Numbered from the stretch's first letter, positions 35,782 to 47,311 are shown. The stretch: DNA of 64,000 bases from Moraxella sp. K1664 (GCF_039693965.1 NZ_CP155576.1:310001-374000), one strand, 5' to 3'. Made by a program: numbers and translations. Notes: generated by a model not told the origin, from the letters alone.

Positions 35782-35815
35782 AATCATAAATTATAATTAT
35801 CAATAATTTATGATT
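35782..35815. promoter_or_regulatory. Perfect 13-base inverted repeat before ABC-3C operon
   Basis: AATCATAAATTAT and its exact complement ATAATTTATGATT are separated by 8 bases. It ends 50 bases before the first ABC-3C start codon. It may be an operator or transcription signal for the operon. Confidence 0.5.
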
Positions 35816-35864
35816 TTAAGTTGATGATAAGCGGGGTTTTAATTACTATTTACTAGGATTTGTA

Positions 35865-36990
35865 ATGGTAAAAATTAATCATTCTGCAAAAGAAACTAAT
35901 TTATCCTTTTATTACCAAACCCTTGTTGGTTTGGATAAATGTTTTGAATTAAAAGAAGATGAAGTCATCTATTTTGAAAAAGATGGTGATGTGAGTTTTG
36001 TTGATAAAAATGGACTAAACTCTGCAAATATAGAAGTGAAGCATTATTCTGATAATTTAACAGATAATCATGAAAACTTTTGGAAAACACTCAAAAACTG
36101 GCTATCTCCTAATTTTCAGCATCATCAATATCGTTTTCTGATTTTACACACCTCTCAATCTTATGGAGAAAAAAAATGCTTTTAAAAGATTGGAATAGTC
36201 AAAGCAATGACAATCGTTTTGTTATTTTGCAAAATATTGTATCAAAAAGAAAAAATGATAAACGCACTAAAGAAACCAGTTCGGTATCACAATATCAACA
36301 ACAAGTAATGAATGATGAGGATAATTTAAAAGCAATTATCCCTAAAATTATTATTAATGCAGAAATGGAAAATAGGGAGGATTTGATTACTAAAATATGC
36401 AGAGAAAGACTAAATCTTATTCGAGAAGAATACCAGTTACCATATTTAAGTGACCTTGTGGGTTTTGTATATAAAAAATCAAATAATAGCAATGATTGGT
36501 CTATCTGTTATAATGATTTTCAAACGGAAATTTTTCAATTAACAGAAAGATACTCAAAAATACTTAGCTTCCCAGAGTTTTTAAACAATGAAGCAGATAA
36601 TGATCAAATAGCTAAACATCAACAACATTTATTTGTAAGAAAAATCAAAGATATTGACTATGATGAAGTATTACCAGAAGCTATTGGGAATTATATTGAG
36701 TTTTTAAATGCTTTAAATATAAAGATGAAAGACAGCCCTACTTATCTAGATTATACAACGAGCTACCGCACCTCTCTTGTTTCAAGTTTATATACTCATT
36801 GTCGTATGGCTAAAAGAGAAAAAATTCACCCACAAACATTTTATGACAAAACAATGGTAGATAAACCTTTTTCTCATCAAGGTACAGTGCCTGATTTGGT
36901 TTATAAAAATGGTTTGATTCACGAAATTATGAATGATGCAGAATTGAAAAAAGACAATACTCAAATAGACTTAAAATGGGATACCAAATA

Positions 36991-36991
<1 letters not shown>
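35865..36991 (+). CDS. ABC-three-component system effector/CTD protein, split by frameshift at an A8 tract
   Basis: Two frames form one protein of about 375 residues. The first (35865-36185) has an N-terminal nuclease-like motif, SANIEVKHYSDNLTD, as in DUF4297/Cap4-like E-x-K nucleases, and the stretch FWKTLKNWL. It stops after GEKKCF. The second frame (36176-36991) resumes after the A8 tract (36169-36176); adding one A joins them as GEKK-MLLKDWN. The second part ends in a helical region like ABC-3C C-terminal domains. An AGGA site precedes the first ATG; GGAG precedes ATG 36176, so the second part could also be made alone. Confidence 0.7.
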
Positions 36992-39488
<2,497 letters not shown>

Positions 39489-39512
39489 TCAGCACCCATA
39501 ATTTTTGATAAA

Positions 39513-39544
39513 AAACACCGTTTATTTTGCAATAAACGGTGTTT
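39513..39544 (+). terminator. Terminator of ABC-3C operon
   Basis: AAACACCGTTTATT and its exact complement around TTGC give a perfect 14-base stem, with A and T runs on either side. It starts 25 bases after the ATPase stop. Confidence 0.85.
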
Positions 39545-39558
39545 CCCTTATCCTAAAA

Positions 39559-39690
39559 TTACCCCTTCAAACTCGCCATATCAATCACAAAACGATATTT
39601 CACATCGCTTTTTTGCATACGTTCATAAGCGGTGTTAATGTCCTGCATATTTATCATTTCCACATCTGGCACGATATTATGCTCGGCACA
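39559..39690 (-). pseudogene. Scrap of zinc alcohol dehydrogenase 3' end
   Basis: Reading backwards: [18 protein letters not shown], then [18 protein letters not shown] and DMASLKG before the stop. This is the typical end of NAD(P)-dependent alcohol dehydrogenases of the YahK type. Everything upstream is missing, and a different gene scrap abuts it. Confidence 0.75.
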
Positions 39691-39843
39691 ACCCAAAACT
39701 GCGTAACCCACACCGCCTTATCACCCCTTGCCAAGGGCTATAAAATCCGTGTCTTATCAAGCCTTTGCACCGCACCGACAGAGCTTATCCATGGTATCGC
39801 CCTAGAAGCATTAAAAGACCGTGATTGGATTGATGTGGTTTAA
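39685..39843 (+). pseudogene. Scrap of isochorismatase-family hydrolase 3' end
   Basis: [20 protein letters not shown], then IRVLSSLCTAPTELIHG and ALKDRDWIDVV. The Cys in QNCV and the ACTAP-like CTAPTE segment suit the end of isochorismatase-like cysteine hydrolases. It meets the alcohol dehydrogenase scrap head-on, so both are recombination debris. Confidence 0.55.
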
Positions 39844-39852
39844 ATTTATAAT

Positions 39853-39892
39853 AAAAAACACCGCCTAACAATATCGCTGGGCGGTGTTTTTT
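39853..39892. terminator. Terminator between isochorismatase scrap and ohr
   Basis: AAAAAACACCGCC and GGCGGTGTTTTTT make a 13-base perfect stem around 14 bases. Lies 13 bases from the ohr stop and serves it on the minus strand. Confidence 0.85.
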
Positions 39893-39905
39893 ATTATCAA
39901 ACCAA

Positions 39906-40349
39906 TTACAAATCAAAAGTTTGAATCAAATTCACGTGCAAACGTACGTCCACATTGCCACGCACAGCATTTGAATAAGGGCAAACGGCATGAGCCTTTT
40001 CAATCAAGGTTTTCGCCTGCTCTTCGCTTAGACCTTTTACGGTGATGGTGATGTCCAAATCCAAACCAAATGCACCGTCCGCCTTTTGACCGATACCGAC
40101 CGCCACAGTGGTGCTAGATTGCTCGGGCTTGATGCCTAGCGTTGGGGCGACATGATTCATCGCACTGTCAAAGCAGGCGGCATAGCCCATGGCAAAAAGC
40201 TGTTCTGGGTTGGTGCCGACTTTACCGCTTTCGTTTTGAAAGCCGACCAAATCAAAGCCGATTGAGCCGTCATCTACTTGGGTGCGACCGTCTCGTCCGC
40301 CTGTGGCTGTGGCTGTGGCTGTGGCTGATGTGTGATAAAAAATTTTCAT
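39906..40349 (-). CDS. ohr: Organic hydroperoxide resistance protein
   Basis: 147 residues from MKIFYHTSATAT; AAGGAG precedes this ATG. Ohr active cysteines are in YAACFDSAMNH and AVCPYSNAVRGN. Ohr reduces organic peroxides with lipoylated proteins. The AT-repeat near residue 8 is encoded by four copies of a 6-base unit (see finding). OhrR is next to it, and a palindromic operator lies between. Confidence 0.93.
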   Translation of the reverse strand: MKIFYHTSATATATATGGRDGRTQVDDGSIGFDLVGFQNESGKVGTNPEQLFAMGYAACFDSAMNHVAPTLGIKPEQSSTTVAVGIGQKADGAFGLDLDITITVKGLSEEQAKTLIEKAHAVCPYSNAVRGNVDVRLHVNLIQTFDL

Positions 40350-40397
40350 AAGATTGCTCCTTAAAAGCATGGTTATTAACTTGATGAAATTATTATA

Positions 40398-40418
40398 GTA
40401 CAAAATTAAATTGTGTAC
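40398..40418 (-). promoter_or_regulatory. Likely OhrR operator before ohr
   Basis: GTACA and TGTAC bracket an AAATTAAATTG core, 49 bases before the ohr start. The overlapping 10-mer TTGTGTACAA (40411-40420) returns as its complement TTGTACACAA (40926-40935) before ohrR. Confidence 0.5.
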
Positions 40419-40461
40419 AATATATTTTTATAAAATTTATCAAAAATCCCTAAAATAAATG

Positions 40462-40878
40462 CTAACTGTTTAATTTTGAAACGATTTTTTTTAGCGTATC
40501 AACTTCATCATCGGATAAATTCAGCTGTTCTGCCATCTTATAAGGAATCGCTACCGCTTGATTTTCCATGGCTTGCCCCTGTTCGGTTAGAGTGATTTTG
40601 ACACTGCGTTCGTCATTGACACAGCGAACTCGGTCAATCAACCCTTTGCTTTGTAAACGTTTTAGAAGTGGGGTAAGCGTACCGCTATCTAGGTGCAACT
40701 GCTCGCCAATCTCGCCCACGCTCATCGCATCAGACTCCCATAACACGAGCATGACCAAATACTGCGGATAAGTCAGATCAAGCTCTTGCAAAAATGGCGT
40801 ATAACGGCGTGTGATTTCTTTGGAGATGGTATAGAGTGGAAAGCAGAGCTGATTACAAAGTCTTAGTTGGTCGTGCAT
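40462..40878 (-). CDS. ohrR: Organic-peroxide-sensing MarR-type repressor
   Basis: 138 residues: winged-helix MarR fold with YPQYLVMLVLWE, MSVGEIGEQLHLDSGTLTPLLKRLQSKGL and VRCVNDERSVKI. The N-terminal cysteines (LRLCNQLCFPLY) include the redox Cys conserved in OhrR. It represses ohr and itself until the Cys is oxidised by organic peroxide. ohr lies just downstream on the same strand. Confidence 0.92.
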   Translation of the reverse strand: MHDQLRLCNQLCFPLYTISKEITRRYTPFLQELDLTYPQYLVMLVLWESDAMSVGEIGEQLHLDSGTLTPLLKRLQSKGLIDRVRCVNDERSVKITLTEQGQAMENQAVAIPYKMAEQLNLSDDEVDTLKKIVSKLNS

Positions 40879-40925
40879 GATTAATTTTCCAAATAAATTT
40901 GGGCGGATAATAGCATAAAATCAAA

Positions 40926-40935
40926 TTGTACACAA
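40926..40935 (-). promoter_or_regulatory. Likely OhrR operator before ohrR
   Basis: TTGTACACAA 48 bases before the ohrR start is the exact complement of a 10-mer in the ohr promoter region. Suggests autoregulation. Confidence 0.4.
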
Positions 40936-41102
40936 CTATATTTATCCAACTGTTACATTAGACTTTTGCTTGTCCTTCATTATTTTTTAAGTATTTTCAA
41001 CTTGGCAAAATCCTTACGATAAATGGCAATCTTGCCCATTTTCACGCCTGCCAATCTACCCTAAAATACGCTTGTTTTTACCAATCCACAGTGAGACATT
41101 TT

Positions 41103-41951
41103 ATGTTTAAAAAATTAACCCTATCCGCCCTAGCTCTAAGTGTAAGCATTTCTGCCTTTGCCCTAGACAGCTATCAGCATATCCGCAACGCCACCGCCAA
41201 GATTGAGTACGCAGGGCAGACCTTTTTGGTAGACCCATTTTTTGCCAAAAAAGGCTCAATGGCAGGCTTTGACGGCACTTATAATAGTCATTTGCAGTCG
41301 CCGATGATTGAGTTGCCCATGCCCATCAAGGACATTATAAAGGGCGTGGATGCGGTCATCGTAACGCACACGCACGAAGACCATTGGGACGAAACCGCCC
41401 AACAGGCGATTCCTAAGCATTTGCCGATTTTTGTACAACACGAAGACGATGCCAAACTTATCCGCTCACAAGGCTTTAAAAATGTAACGGTTTTGCACGA
41501 CAAGGCGACCTTTGGCGGTGTGGAACTGCACAAAACAGGCGGAAGTCATGGCACAGAAGCGATTTATGCCAATCCCCAGCTTGCCAGCTTGCTCGGCGAA
41601 GCAATGGGCGTGGTCATCAAAAAAGACGGACACCTCACCACCTACATCATGGGCGACACCGTCTGGACTGCCGAAGTCAATAAAGCCCTGCACAAACACA
41701 CGCCAAAATATCTGGTCATGAACACAGGTTACGCTCGTATTAACGGCATATCCGACAGTATCATCATGGGCGTGGATGACGTGCTAAAAGCCACGCAAGT
41801 CGCCCCCAATGCCCACATCATCACCGTGCATATGGACACCACCAACCATAATTCGGTCAGTCGTGAAGATATGCGTAAATTTGTGATTGGCGAAAAAATC
41901 GCCGATAAAGTCAGCATCCCAAAAGATGGGGAAGTGATTAGGCTAAAATAA
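41103..41951 (+). CDS. Secreted MBL-fold metallohydrolase
   Basis: About 282 residues from ATG 41103, with a signal peptide (LSALALSVSISAFA). The metal motif is THTHEDHWD, with further ligands near TYIMGDTVW and ITVHMDTTNH. UlaG-like size. Substrate unknown. It stands apart from its neighbours. Confidence 0.82.
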   Translation: MFKKLTLSALALSVSISAFALDSYQHIRNATAKIEYAGQTFLVDPFFAKKGSMAGFDGTYNSHLQSPMIELPMPIKDIIKGVDAVIVTHTHEDHWDETAQQAIPKHLPIFVQHEDDAKLIRSQGFKNVTVLHDKATFGGVELHKTGGSHGTEAIYANPQLASLLGEAMGVVIKKDGHLTTYIMGDTVWTAEVNKALHKHTPKYLVMNTGYARINGISDSIIMGVDDVLKATQVAPNAHIITVHMDTTNHNSVSREDMRKFVIGEKIADKVSIPKDGEVIRLK

Positions 41952-41954
41952 CTC

Positions 41955-41984
41955 AAAAAAACACCGTTTTTTAAACGGTGTTTT
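41955..41984. terminator. Bidirectional terminator
   Basis: AAAACACCGTTT and AAACGGTGTTTT arms with A and T runs. Shared by the MBL gene and the converging lipoprotein gene. Confidence 0.8.
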
Positions 41985-41994
41985 CTTTTATGGC

Positions 41995-43110
41995 TCATTT
42001 CCCTTCAAAATACGCCATTTTATCTCTATAAAACGAGCCTAGATAATAGGTATTATCCACCGCAAGCACGGTCGAAACCCCACTAAAATCGGCAGTATAT
42101 TTGCCTTGATAAAGTGGCTTTACCGCCAAATTATCAGGACTGATGGTCGTAACATGAAAATCTTTTAGGCAATCGTAAGTCGTCGTTTGACCGCAGTTTT
42201 GGGTTCTTGACCCTGCGGTAATAAGCTTGTCGCCATGCCAATGCAAATTGTCAAACACGCCATAATCAAGCTGTGCGGTCGCCACGATTTTAGCAGGGTT
42301 GGTGTTCGTTAATTTACTCATGTTTTTCATGTGGGCGACATAGATGTGCTTTTCGTCCTTGGATAGCTCAATGCCGTTATTACCGCTAAACTCTGAGCCT
42401 TGTAATTTTTCAAATTTTTGCGTGGAGGGTGTCCAGCGATAAACCGCCCCTGTAATCTTGCCTGCAATCATCTCAGTTAAATCATGCTCAGGGTGCATCA
42501 TCACGGTAACATAAATCGAGCCGTCCGAACCTGATACCACCGCATTGCCCGCCAAATATCTGCCCTGAGAGTCGGTCGGCATTGGCACGTTACCTAGCCA
42601 TGTGATTGTTGGTGTGGCGGTATTGGCGTTCACTTCAAACACTTCAATGGTCTCGTGCGTGATATTTTTGTCAAAGCCGTTGTGATTGACCGCATACAGA
42701 AGCGATTTGCCACCGCCAATATCTCGAATGCTCACCCCATGAATTTGCATTTCATCGGCATGGGGCTGTGGCTTGCTGTTTTTAAACTCATGAGACACCG
42801 CGGACGCTTTGGGAGCAATCAATCGCTGGGCGGTCTTGGTTTGGCTGTCCACCAAATACAATCCACTATGGTGCGTCATGCCACTGGCAATCAGCCATTT
42901 GGTATTGGGGATTTGCACCAAATCTTCGGGGCTTTTTAGGTCGTTGATAAAGTGCAGATTTTCCACCGTTTTAGCATGGGAAAGATGAACACTTTGCCCT
43001 GCCTGTTTGACCGCTTGGCTCGTTTGGTGTGCCAGTTTGTCAATCGGCGTACACGCCACGCCAAATGTGGCAAGGGATAGGGCGATGAGTGTGATTTTAA
43101 ATGTTGTCAT
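41995..43110 (-). CDS. Lipoprotein with beta-propeller-like fold (SMP-30/strictosidine-synthase-like)
   Basis: 371 residues. The lipobox is ATFGVAC. Repeated blade-like motifs include PNTKWLIASGMTHHSGLYL, DGSIYVTVMMHPEH, NGIELSKDEKHIYVAHM and NLHWHGDKLITAGS. These fit SMP-30/arylesterase-like propellers. A metal-dependent esterase or lactonase is a guess; no catalytic set was proven. Anchored to a membrane facing the periplasm. Confidence 0.7.
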   Translation of the reverse strand: MTTFKITLIALSLATFGVACTPIDKLAHQTSQAVKQAGQSVHLSHAKTVENLHFINDLKSPEDLVQIPNTKWLIASGMTHHSGLYLVDSQTKTAQRLIAPKASAVSHEFKNSKPQPHADEMQIHGVSIRDIGGGKSLLYAVNHNGFDKNITHETIEVFEVNANTATPTITWLGNVPMPTDSQGRYLAGNAVVSGSDGSIYVTVMMHPEHDLTEMIAGKITGAVYRWTPSTQKFEKLQGSEFSGNNGIELSKDEKHIYVAHMKNMSKLTNTNPAKIVATAQLDYGVFDNLHWHGDKLITAGSRTQNCGQTTTYDCLKDFHVTTISPDNLAVKPLYQGKYTADFSGVSTVLAVDNTYYLGSFYRDKMAYFEGK

Positions 43111-43206
43111 GATTGTTCTCGTTGATGAATTGGTATCATTATATCTTTTTTAAAATAAAAAGGAATGGCGATAAATGGGAATTTAATTTTTAAAAATGGA
43201 AAATAA

Positions 43207-43303
43207 ACTTCCTGCAAAACCAGTTTTCCGTTCGCCCCAAGCTTGCCTGCGGGTAGGAAAACCATTAGAACGGTTTTCTTTAATTTGGGGTTTTGCAGGA
43301 AGT
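43207..43303. repeat. Inverted-repeat (MITE-like) element, uninterrupted relative
   Basis: 97 bases with ends ACTTCCTGCAAAAC and GTTTTGCAGGAAGT. AATAAA flanks both sides as a likely target duplication. Inside are GTTCGCCCCAAGC and CTGCGGGTAGG. The same kind of element lies at 12826-14189, where IS110 has entered it. Confidence 0.8.
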
Positions 43304-43344
43304 CTAATAAATCACTTTAACCAAAGAATTATAAATCCCATGCT

Positions 43345-43887
43345 CTACCGCTTTCTTGTCCGAATATTCACCAACCCAAACACAGGTTTGGTAACTAAGG
43401 CGTGATACGCTTTTTCGTCAATCCGTCCGTTTTTGCACAAAACATCAAGATAATCATCATTATCCTGCAAACGAAAATCCATTCGCTCAAAGCCATTTTT
43501 CACATAAAACGCTTGGCGTTTGACCCGTTGGGCGTGGTTGTCCGCTTCTGTGTTATCAGCCGTTTCAATGTCTAGCACAATGGTTTTGCCTGCTTTTTTG
43601 CGTTCAATGAGTGCCAAAATTTGCGAGCCGTAGCCTTTGGAATGCTGGCGTTCGTCCACCGCCAAATACAGCACAAAGGTTGCTTTTTTGTCGTTAATCA
43701 AATACACAAATCCGACAAATTCGCCCTTATCCAGCACCGCCCAAAAATCCACATCAGACCGCACCGACATCAGCACAAGTAGCGGTATGGGAAAACGTGC
43801 TTTATCAGGAAATACCGCATGATACAGCCGTTTAAAATCAGCAAAATATGGCGTAAATGGACGGATGTTTTTAACAGTTAAAGTCAT
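43345..43887 (-). CDS. GNAT family N-acetyltransferase
   Basis: 180 residues. The acetyl-CoA motif A is LYLAVDERQHSKGYGSQILALI and the region around KNGFERMDFRL is the usual C-terminal strand. The substrate is unknown. It overlaps the upstream gene's stop by four bases, so the two were co-translated. Confidence 0.82.
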   Translation of the reverse strand: MTLTVKNIRPFTPYFADFKRLYHAVFPDKARFPIPLLVLMSVRSDVDFWAVLDKGEFVGFVYLINDKKATFVLYLAVDERQHSKGYGSQILALIERKKAGKTIVLDIETADNTEADNHAQRVKRQAFYVKNGFERMDFRLQDNDDYLDVLCKNGRIDEKAYHALVTKPVFGLVNIRTRKR

Positions 43888-44736
43888 ATTTGTACCCTAG
43901 CTCCAATGTCTCTTAATTCTGAAAATTTCTCTACAAATCTTGGCATATCATCAATGCTCATCGCAAACGCCCACAGATAGGTAATGACCGCATAAACGTG
44001 TCCTGCCTGCACCGATTTGTTTGCCAAAATCGCCAAAGTTATCCCAAACAGCACCGCAAGCGACACACCAATCACAAAAAAACTTATCGCTTCACGGTTG
44101 GAAATACCAATGCGGATTTTTGACAATAAATCATAATGGCGAACCAGCTCGCCTGCTTGTCCACGCTCAATCAGATTGCCTTCGTTTTCTATGTGGTTGT
44201 TCAATTTAAAATAAAGTCGGTCATTCATCTTGGTGTATTTTGGCAAAATCATCATAAATATCAACAAAATAGCCAACGAAATCACCCCAGACCAAAACTC
44301 AATGATGATAAGCATGACCACCGAACCGACAATATTAAATCCTGCGGTAATCAGCACAGGCAAATGCGTCTCAAAAAAGTCCACAAATTGCCGTGCCAAA
44401 TTGGCGTGGGCGATAGCACTGGACGTTGTGCCTTTTTGTTTTTGGTTCAAAATGGCAGGCACGGCAAGACTGGCATAAATCCGCACAAACGCCCGTGTGT
44501 CCACCGCTCGCCGTGCCGACCCCACCGCCCACATCACAAAGACGATGAATGCATACGCCAACGCCTTAACAGTATCGCCAGAAAGCACCGCATTGACCGC
44601 AAAACTGCCCACCAATGGATACAGCACAAACAAAAGATTCTCGGTTGCCACAAGGGCAAATGTTAGCAAATGTTAGCGTTAATTTTTTGTGGTTGGTGCG
44701 TGCAATGTGTTTTAAGGTCTAAACCGCAGTTGTCAT
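43884..44736 (-). pseudogene. ABC transporter six-helix membrane protein, N-terminus broken
   Basis: The long frame (44669 to 43884) has six hydrophobic segments and no ATPase (LLFVLYPLVGSFAVNAVL, VVMLIIIEFWSGVISLAIL, ISFFVIGVSLAVLFGITLAI), like ABC_6TM_bac proteins. The true start seems to be ATG 44736 (MTTAV), but a TAG follows at codon 6. A 10-base tandem duplication (44658-44677) then shifts the frame; removing one copy gives KLTLTFALVATEN. Two lesions make loss of function likely. Confidence 0.75.
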
Positions 44737-44739
44737 TGG

Positions 44740-45174
44740 TTACTCCAAATACTTGGCAAGTACGCCTTGTAAGTCTTTTAATTCATTTAATAAAAATGCC
44801 ACTCTCCGAACGCCAAATTCAGCGATTGCCTTGTTTTCTTGGGCGAGTAAATCGGCAATAATCGGCTCGGCAAAGGCTCGCCCTTTATCGGTAAAATGCA
44901 ACACCTTTTGGCGTTTGTCTGTATCGCAAGGCTGGCTTATCAACAGACCGTCTTTGATAAATTTTTGGCATAGCGTATTGACCGTTTGTTTGGCGATAAG
45001 CTGTTTTTGGGCAATGTGCGACTGACTGCACGCACCGTCCACCCACAGTGTGTAGAGTATGCCAAGCTCGTTGTCGTTTACATTGTGCTTTTTGGCAAAT
45101 TGAGCATAATCATTCATCATTTGCACAGCGACATCGGCGATTTGGTCTATTTGATTGGGGGTTAATGTATTCAT
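44740..45174 (-). CDS. MarR-family transcriptional regulator
   Basis: 144 residues from MNTLTPNQIDQIADVAV. Winged helix: NELGILYTLWVDGACSQSHIAQKQLIAKQTVNTLCQKFIKDGL and DKRQKVLHFTDKG. A long palindrome lies directly upstream. The target may include the broken membrane gene downstream. A longer frame to 45324 runs through that palindrome and is less likely. Confidence 0.85.
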   Translation of the reverse strand: MNTLTPNQIDQIADVAVQMMNDYAQFAKKHNVNDNELGILYTLWVDGACSQSHIAQKQLIAKQTVNTLCQKFIKDGLLISQPCDTDKRQKVLHFTDKGRAFAEPIIADLLAQENKAIAEFGVRRVAFLLNELKDLQGVLAKYLE

Positions 45175-45181
45175 AAAAATA

Positions 45182-45225
45182 GTCCGAATATTGACTAAGT
45201 GGCGTATTTTAGTCAATTTTCGGAC
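45182..45225 (-). promoter_or_regulatory. Likely operator of the MarR regulator
   Basis: Arms GTCCGAATATTGACTAA and TTAGTCAATTTTCGGAC are 17 bases with one mismatch, around 10 bases. It ends 7 bases before the start codon, ideal for self-repression. Confidence 0.7.
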
Positions 45226-45258
45226 GATTTGCAAGGGAATTTTGATTTTAATAAAATA

Positions 45259-45292
45259 AAAACACCGCTCACATTTTGCAAACGGTGTTTTC
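45259..45292. terminator. Terminator of alpha/beta hydrolase gene
   Basis: AAAAACACCG and CGGTGTTTT arms around 15 bases. It lies just after the hydrolase stop on the minus strand. Confidence 0.75.
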
Positions 45293-45296
45293 ATCA

Positions 45297-46229
45297 TCAA
45301 CGCTTTATCATCACATCTTGCCAATTTGGATTGCGTTTGATTTCATCTAACATTTTGCCTGCATTGACATCATTTTTTAAATGATACATAAACCAAGCGG
45401 TCATATAGCCGTCTGCTTTAAACAGCATATCGCCGTGGTCGGTGTTTTTTCTGCGAGCGAAAACCGCCCATTGACCGTTTGGGATTTTGTGATGATTTTC
45501 TTGTAGCGATGATAAAGGGGCGATACCGCTATCGGGCTTGCCATTGCCTGCATCAAACAAGCCTGTGCCTGAAACGGCAAAATACGGCACACGGATTTTG
45601 CTGATGTCATAATCCCATTTTAAGCCGTTTGCCAACGCCAATTTGGTCGCACTGGAAGTATAAACCGCTTTAAATTGGTGTGAATTGGCAAAACGGGTTG
45701 CCCCATTGATTGCCCCCACACCGCCTTGCGAATGACCGCTAATGCCTGCGTTTTTGGTATCCAATTTATTGAAAAATATTGAATTTTTATCGCTGTTTAA
45801 GTTATCTAGCACCGCAAGCGATTGACTTGATGACAATCCGCTCCAACTTTCTTTATCATCATTGCCAATCACAACAAAACCAAAGCTTGCCAAATGCTCA
45901 AACACCGCTTCGTATTTGTAATACGGCACGCCTGTACCATTGGCGAACACCACAACGGGCAATTTACCATTGATTTGATTGATGTTTTGTGGATACCAGA
46001 TTTTGTGTTCTTTAAAATAATTTTCGCCACTTGGCACGGTTTGCGAGACAACAGCAAATTGCCCCATTTGCGTGTATTTGGCTTCAATCGGCATTAAGCC
46101 TTGTATTTCTTGGGTGTAGCTGACATTAACCACAGGCATACGCTCCCATTTTTCTTTTACGGCGGAGCAGGCGATTAAAGAGACTGCCGTCAAGCTGACA
46201 AGCAAAGCGGTTTTTAAAAATTTCATCAA
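45297..46229 (-). CDS. Alpha/beta hydrolase lipoprotein (dienelactone/PET-hydrolase-like)
   Basis: 310 residues. The lipobox is AVSLIACS. The nucleophile elbow is GHSQGGVGA and the oxyanion region GTGVPYYKYEAV. The late His is probably in NTDHGDMLF. Fits secreted polyester-type or other esterases. The gene is terminated by a strong hairpin; upstream lies the TetR gene in the opposite direction. Confidence 0.8.
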   Translation of the reverse strand: MMKFLKTALLVSLTAVSLIACSAVKEKWERMPVVNVSYTQEIQGLMPIEAKYTQMGQFAVVSQTVPSGENYFKEHKIWYPQNINQINGKLPVVVFANGTGVPYYKYEAVFEHLASFGFVVIGNDDKESWSGLSSSQSLAVLDNLNSDKNSIFFNKLDTKNAGISGHSQGGVGAINGATRFANSHQFKAVYTSSATKLALANGLKWDYDISKIRVPYFAVSGTGLFDAGNGKPDSGIAPLSSLQENHHKIPNGQWAVFARRKNTDHGDMLFKADGYMTAWFMYHLKNDVNAGKMLDEIKRNPNWQDVMIKR

Positions 46230-46408
46230 ATTTTATCCTAAAAATCAAAACATAACAGGGACTTATTTGAATGCTATTTTAGCCGATTTGTTGCCAAAAG
46301 ACGAGAAAGTCGCCCAAACTGCGACAAAACGGCAAATTTGTGGCAGTTTTAAAAATCATCTTGATTTTGTTAAAATATCCCTAAATTTGTCCAATCATTT
46401 GTTTTGCA

Positions 46409-46960
46409 ATGAAAAATACACTCAACACCCACATCAAAGATTATATCGCCCAATCCTTGATTTTGTTATTAAAACAAAAACCATTTGATGAAATTAAAAT
46501 CAATGAAATTTGCCAAAAAGCAGGGGTAAACCGCTCATCGTTTTATCGCAATTTTGCCAATAAAGAACAGGCGATTGTGTTTTATTTACAGCTTAATATG
46601 TTGCCTGCGTTTTTGGCTCGTCAGCCTTTTACTCGCAACAAGGATATTTTTGTGGCGATATTCCACAGCATTAACGATATGGGCGAAGTTGTGGATTTGT
46701 TGTATGTCAATGATTTATCGCACATATTTTTGCAATACATTAAGGATTGTTGCGGGGCAAAACCTGTTTTTGATGATGAGGAAGCCTATCGCACCAGTTT
46801 GATTATGGGACTGGTGTTTGGCTCACTTGATGAATGGATACGGCGTGGGCGTGTGCAAACGCCTGATGATATGGCAGATAAAATTGGCGAGCATTTAAAA
46901 CGGATTGGGGAAAATTGGGACGCATTGTCCGATGAACACCAGCCTGCCAGTACCGAATGA
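46409..46960 (+). CDS. TetR/AcrR-family regulator
   Basis: 183 residues. The N-terminal HTH is IAQSLILLLKQKPFDEIKINEICQ...GVNRSSFYRNFANKEQ. The C-terminal domain is helical and not assignable to a ligand. It stands divergent from the hydrolase lipoprotein and may control it. Confidence 0.87.
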   Translation: MKNTLNTHIKDYIAQSLILLLKQKPFDEIKINEICQKAGVNRSSFYRNFANKEQAIVFYLQLNMLPAFLARQPFTRNKDIFVAIFHSINDMGEVVDLLYVNDLSHIFLQYIKDCCGAKPVFDDEEAYRTSLIMGLVFGSLDEWIRRGRVQTPDDMADKIGEHLKRIGENWDALSDEHQPASTE

Positions 46961-47029
46961 ATTGACTTAATGGCTTGTATTTTTAACAAAACATGGGATA
47001 ATATCGTTTTATTTTAATAAAGGTTTTTT

Positions 47030-47272
47030 ATGAAAACAATCACCCTATTAGGTATCGCCATGACCACCCTAACCTTAACCGCTTGCACCACAACCAATCA
47101 AGCCCAAAGCCCTGCTGTCGGTATGGCAAATCCTGCGTCCGAATTTTGTACCAAACAAGGTGGAAAAACCGAAATCCGCAAAAATGCAGACGGCTCAGAA
47201 TATGGCGTATGCCATTTGCCAAATGGTCAAGTGGTAGAAGAGTGGGAATTTTTCCGCCAACATCAAAAGTAA
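47030..47272 (+). CDS. DUF333 lipoprotein
   Basis: 80 residues. The lipobox is LTLTACTT. DUF333 motif: NPASEFCTKQGGKTEI, ADGSEYGVCHLPNG, then EEWEFFR. Such small exported proteins have no clear function; some were named haemolysin on weak grounds. AAAGGTTTTTT gives a ribosome site. Confidence 0.82.
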   Translation: MKTITLLGIAMTTLTLTACTTTNQAQSPAVGMANPASEFCTKQGGKTEIRKNADGSEYGVCHLPNGQVVEEWEFFRQHQK

Positions 47273-47283
47273 TTTTTGTAATA

Positions 47284-47311
47284 AAAACACCGTCCAAATG
47301 GACGGTGTTTT
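47284..47311. terminator. Bidirectional terminator
   Basis: AAAACACCGTCC and GGACGGTGTTTT form a perfect 12-base stem with AAAT as the loop. Confidence 0.87.

Larger units (their letters stand above)
35437..35864. other. AT-rich intergenic stretch upstream of ABC-3C genes
   Basis: About 430 bases. Small open frames exist on both strands but have no recognisable features. It contains a GGGCGAATTGC-type palindrome (35749-35770) and the perfect inverted repeat at 35782-35815. The promoter for the ABC-3C operon must be here. Confidence 0.5.

Noticed and set aside
35523-35796. Open frames on both strands in the AT-rich spacer before ABC-3C
   Set aside because: No ribosome site, no recognisable motif, and they are mirror images of one another; kept as intergenic DNA.
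46267-46488. Frame upstream of the TetR gene
   Set aside because: Overlaps the TetR start in another frame, without motif or ribosome site.
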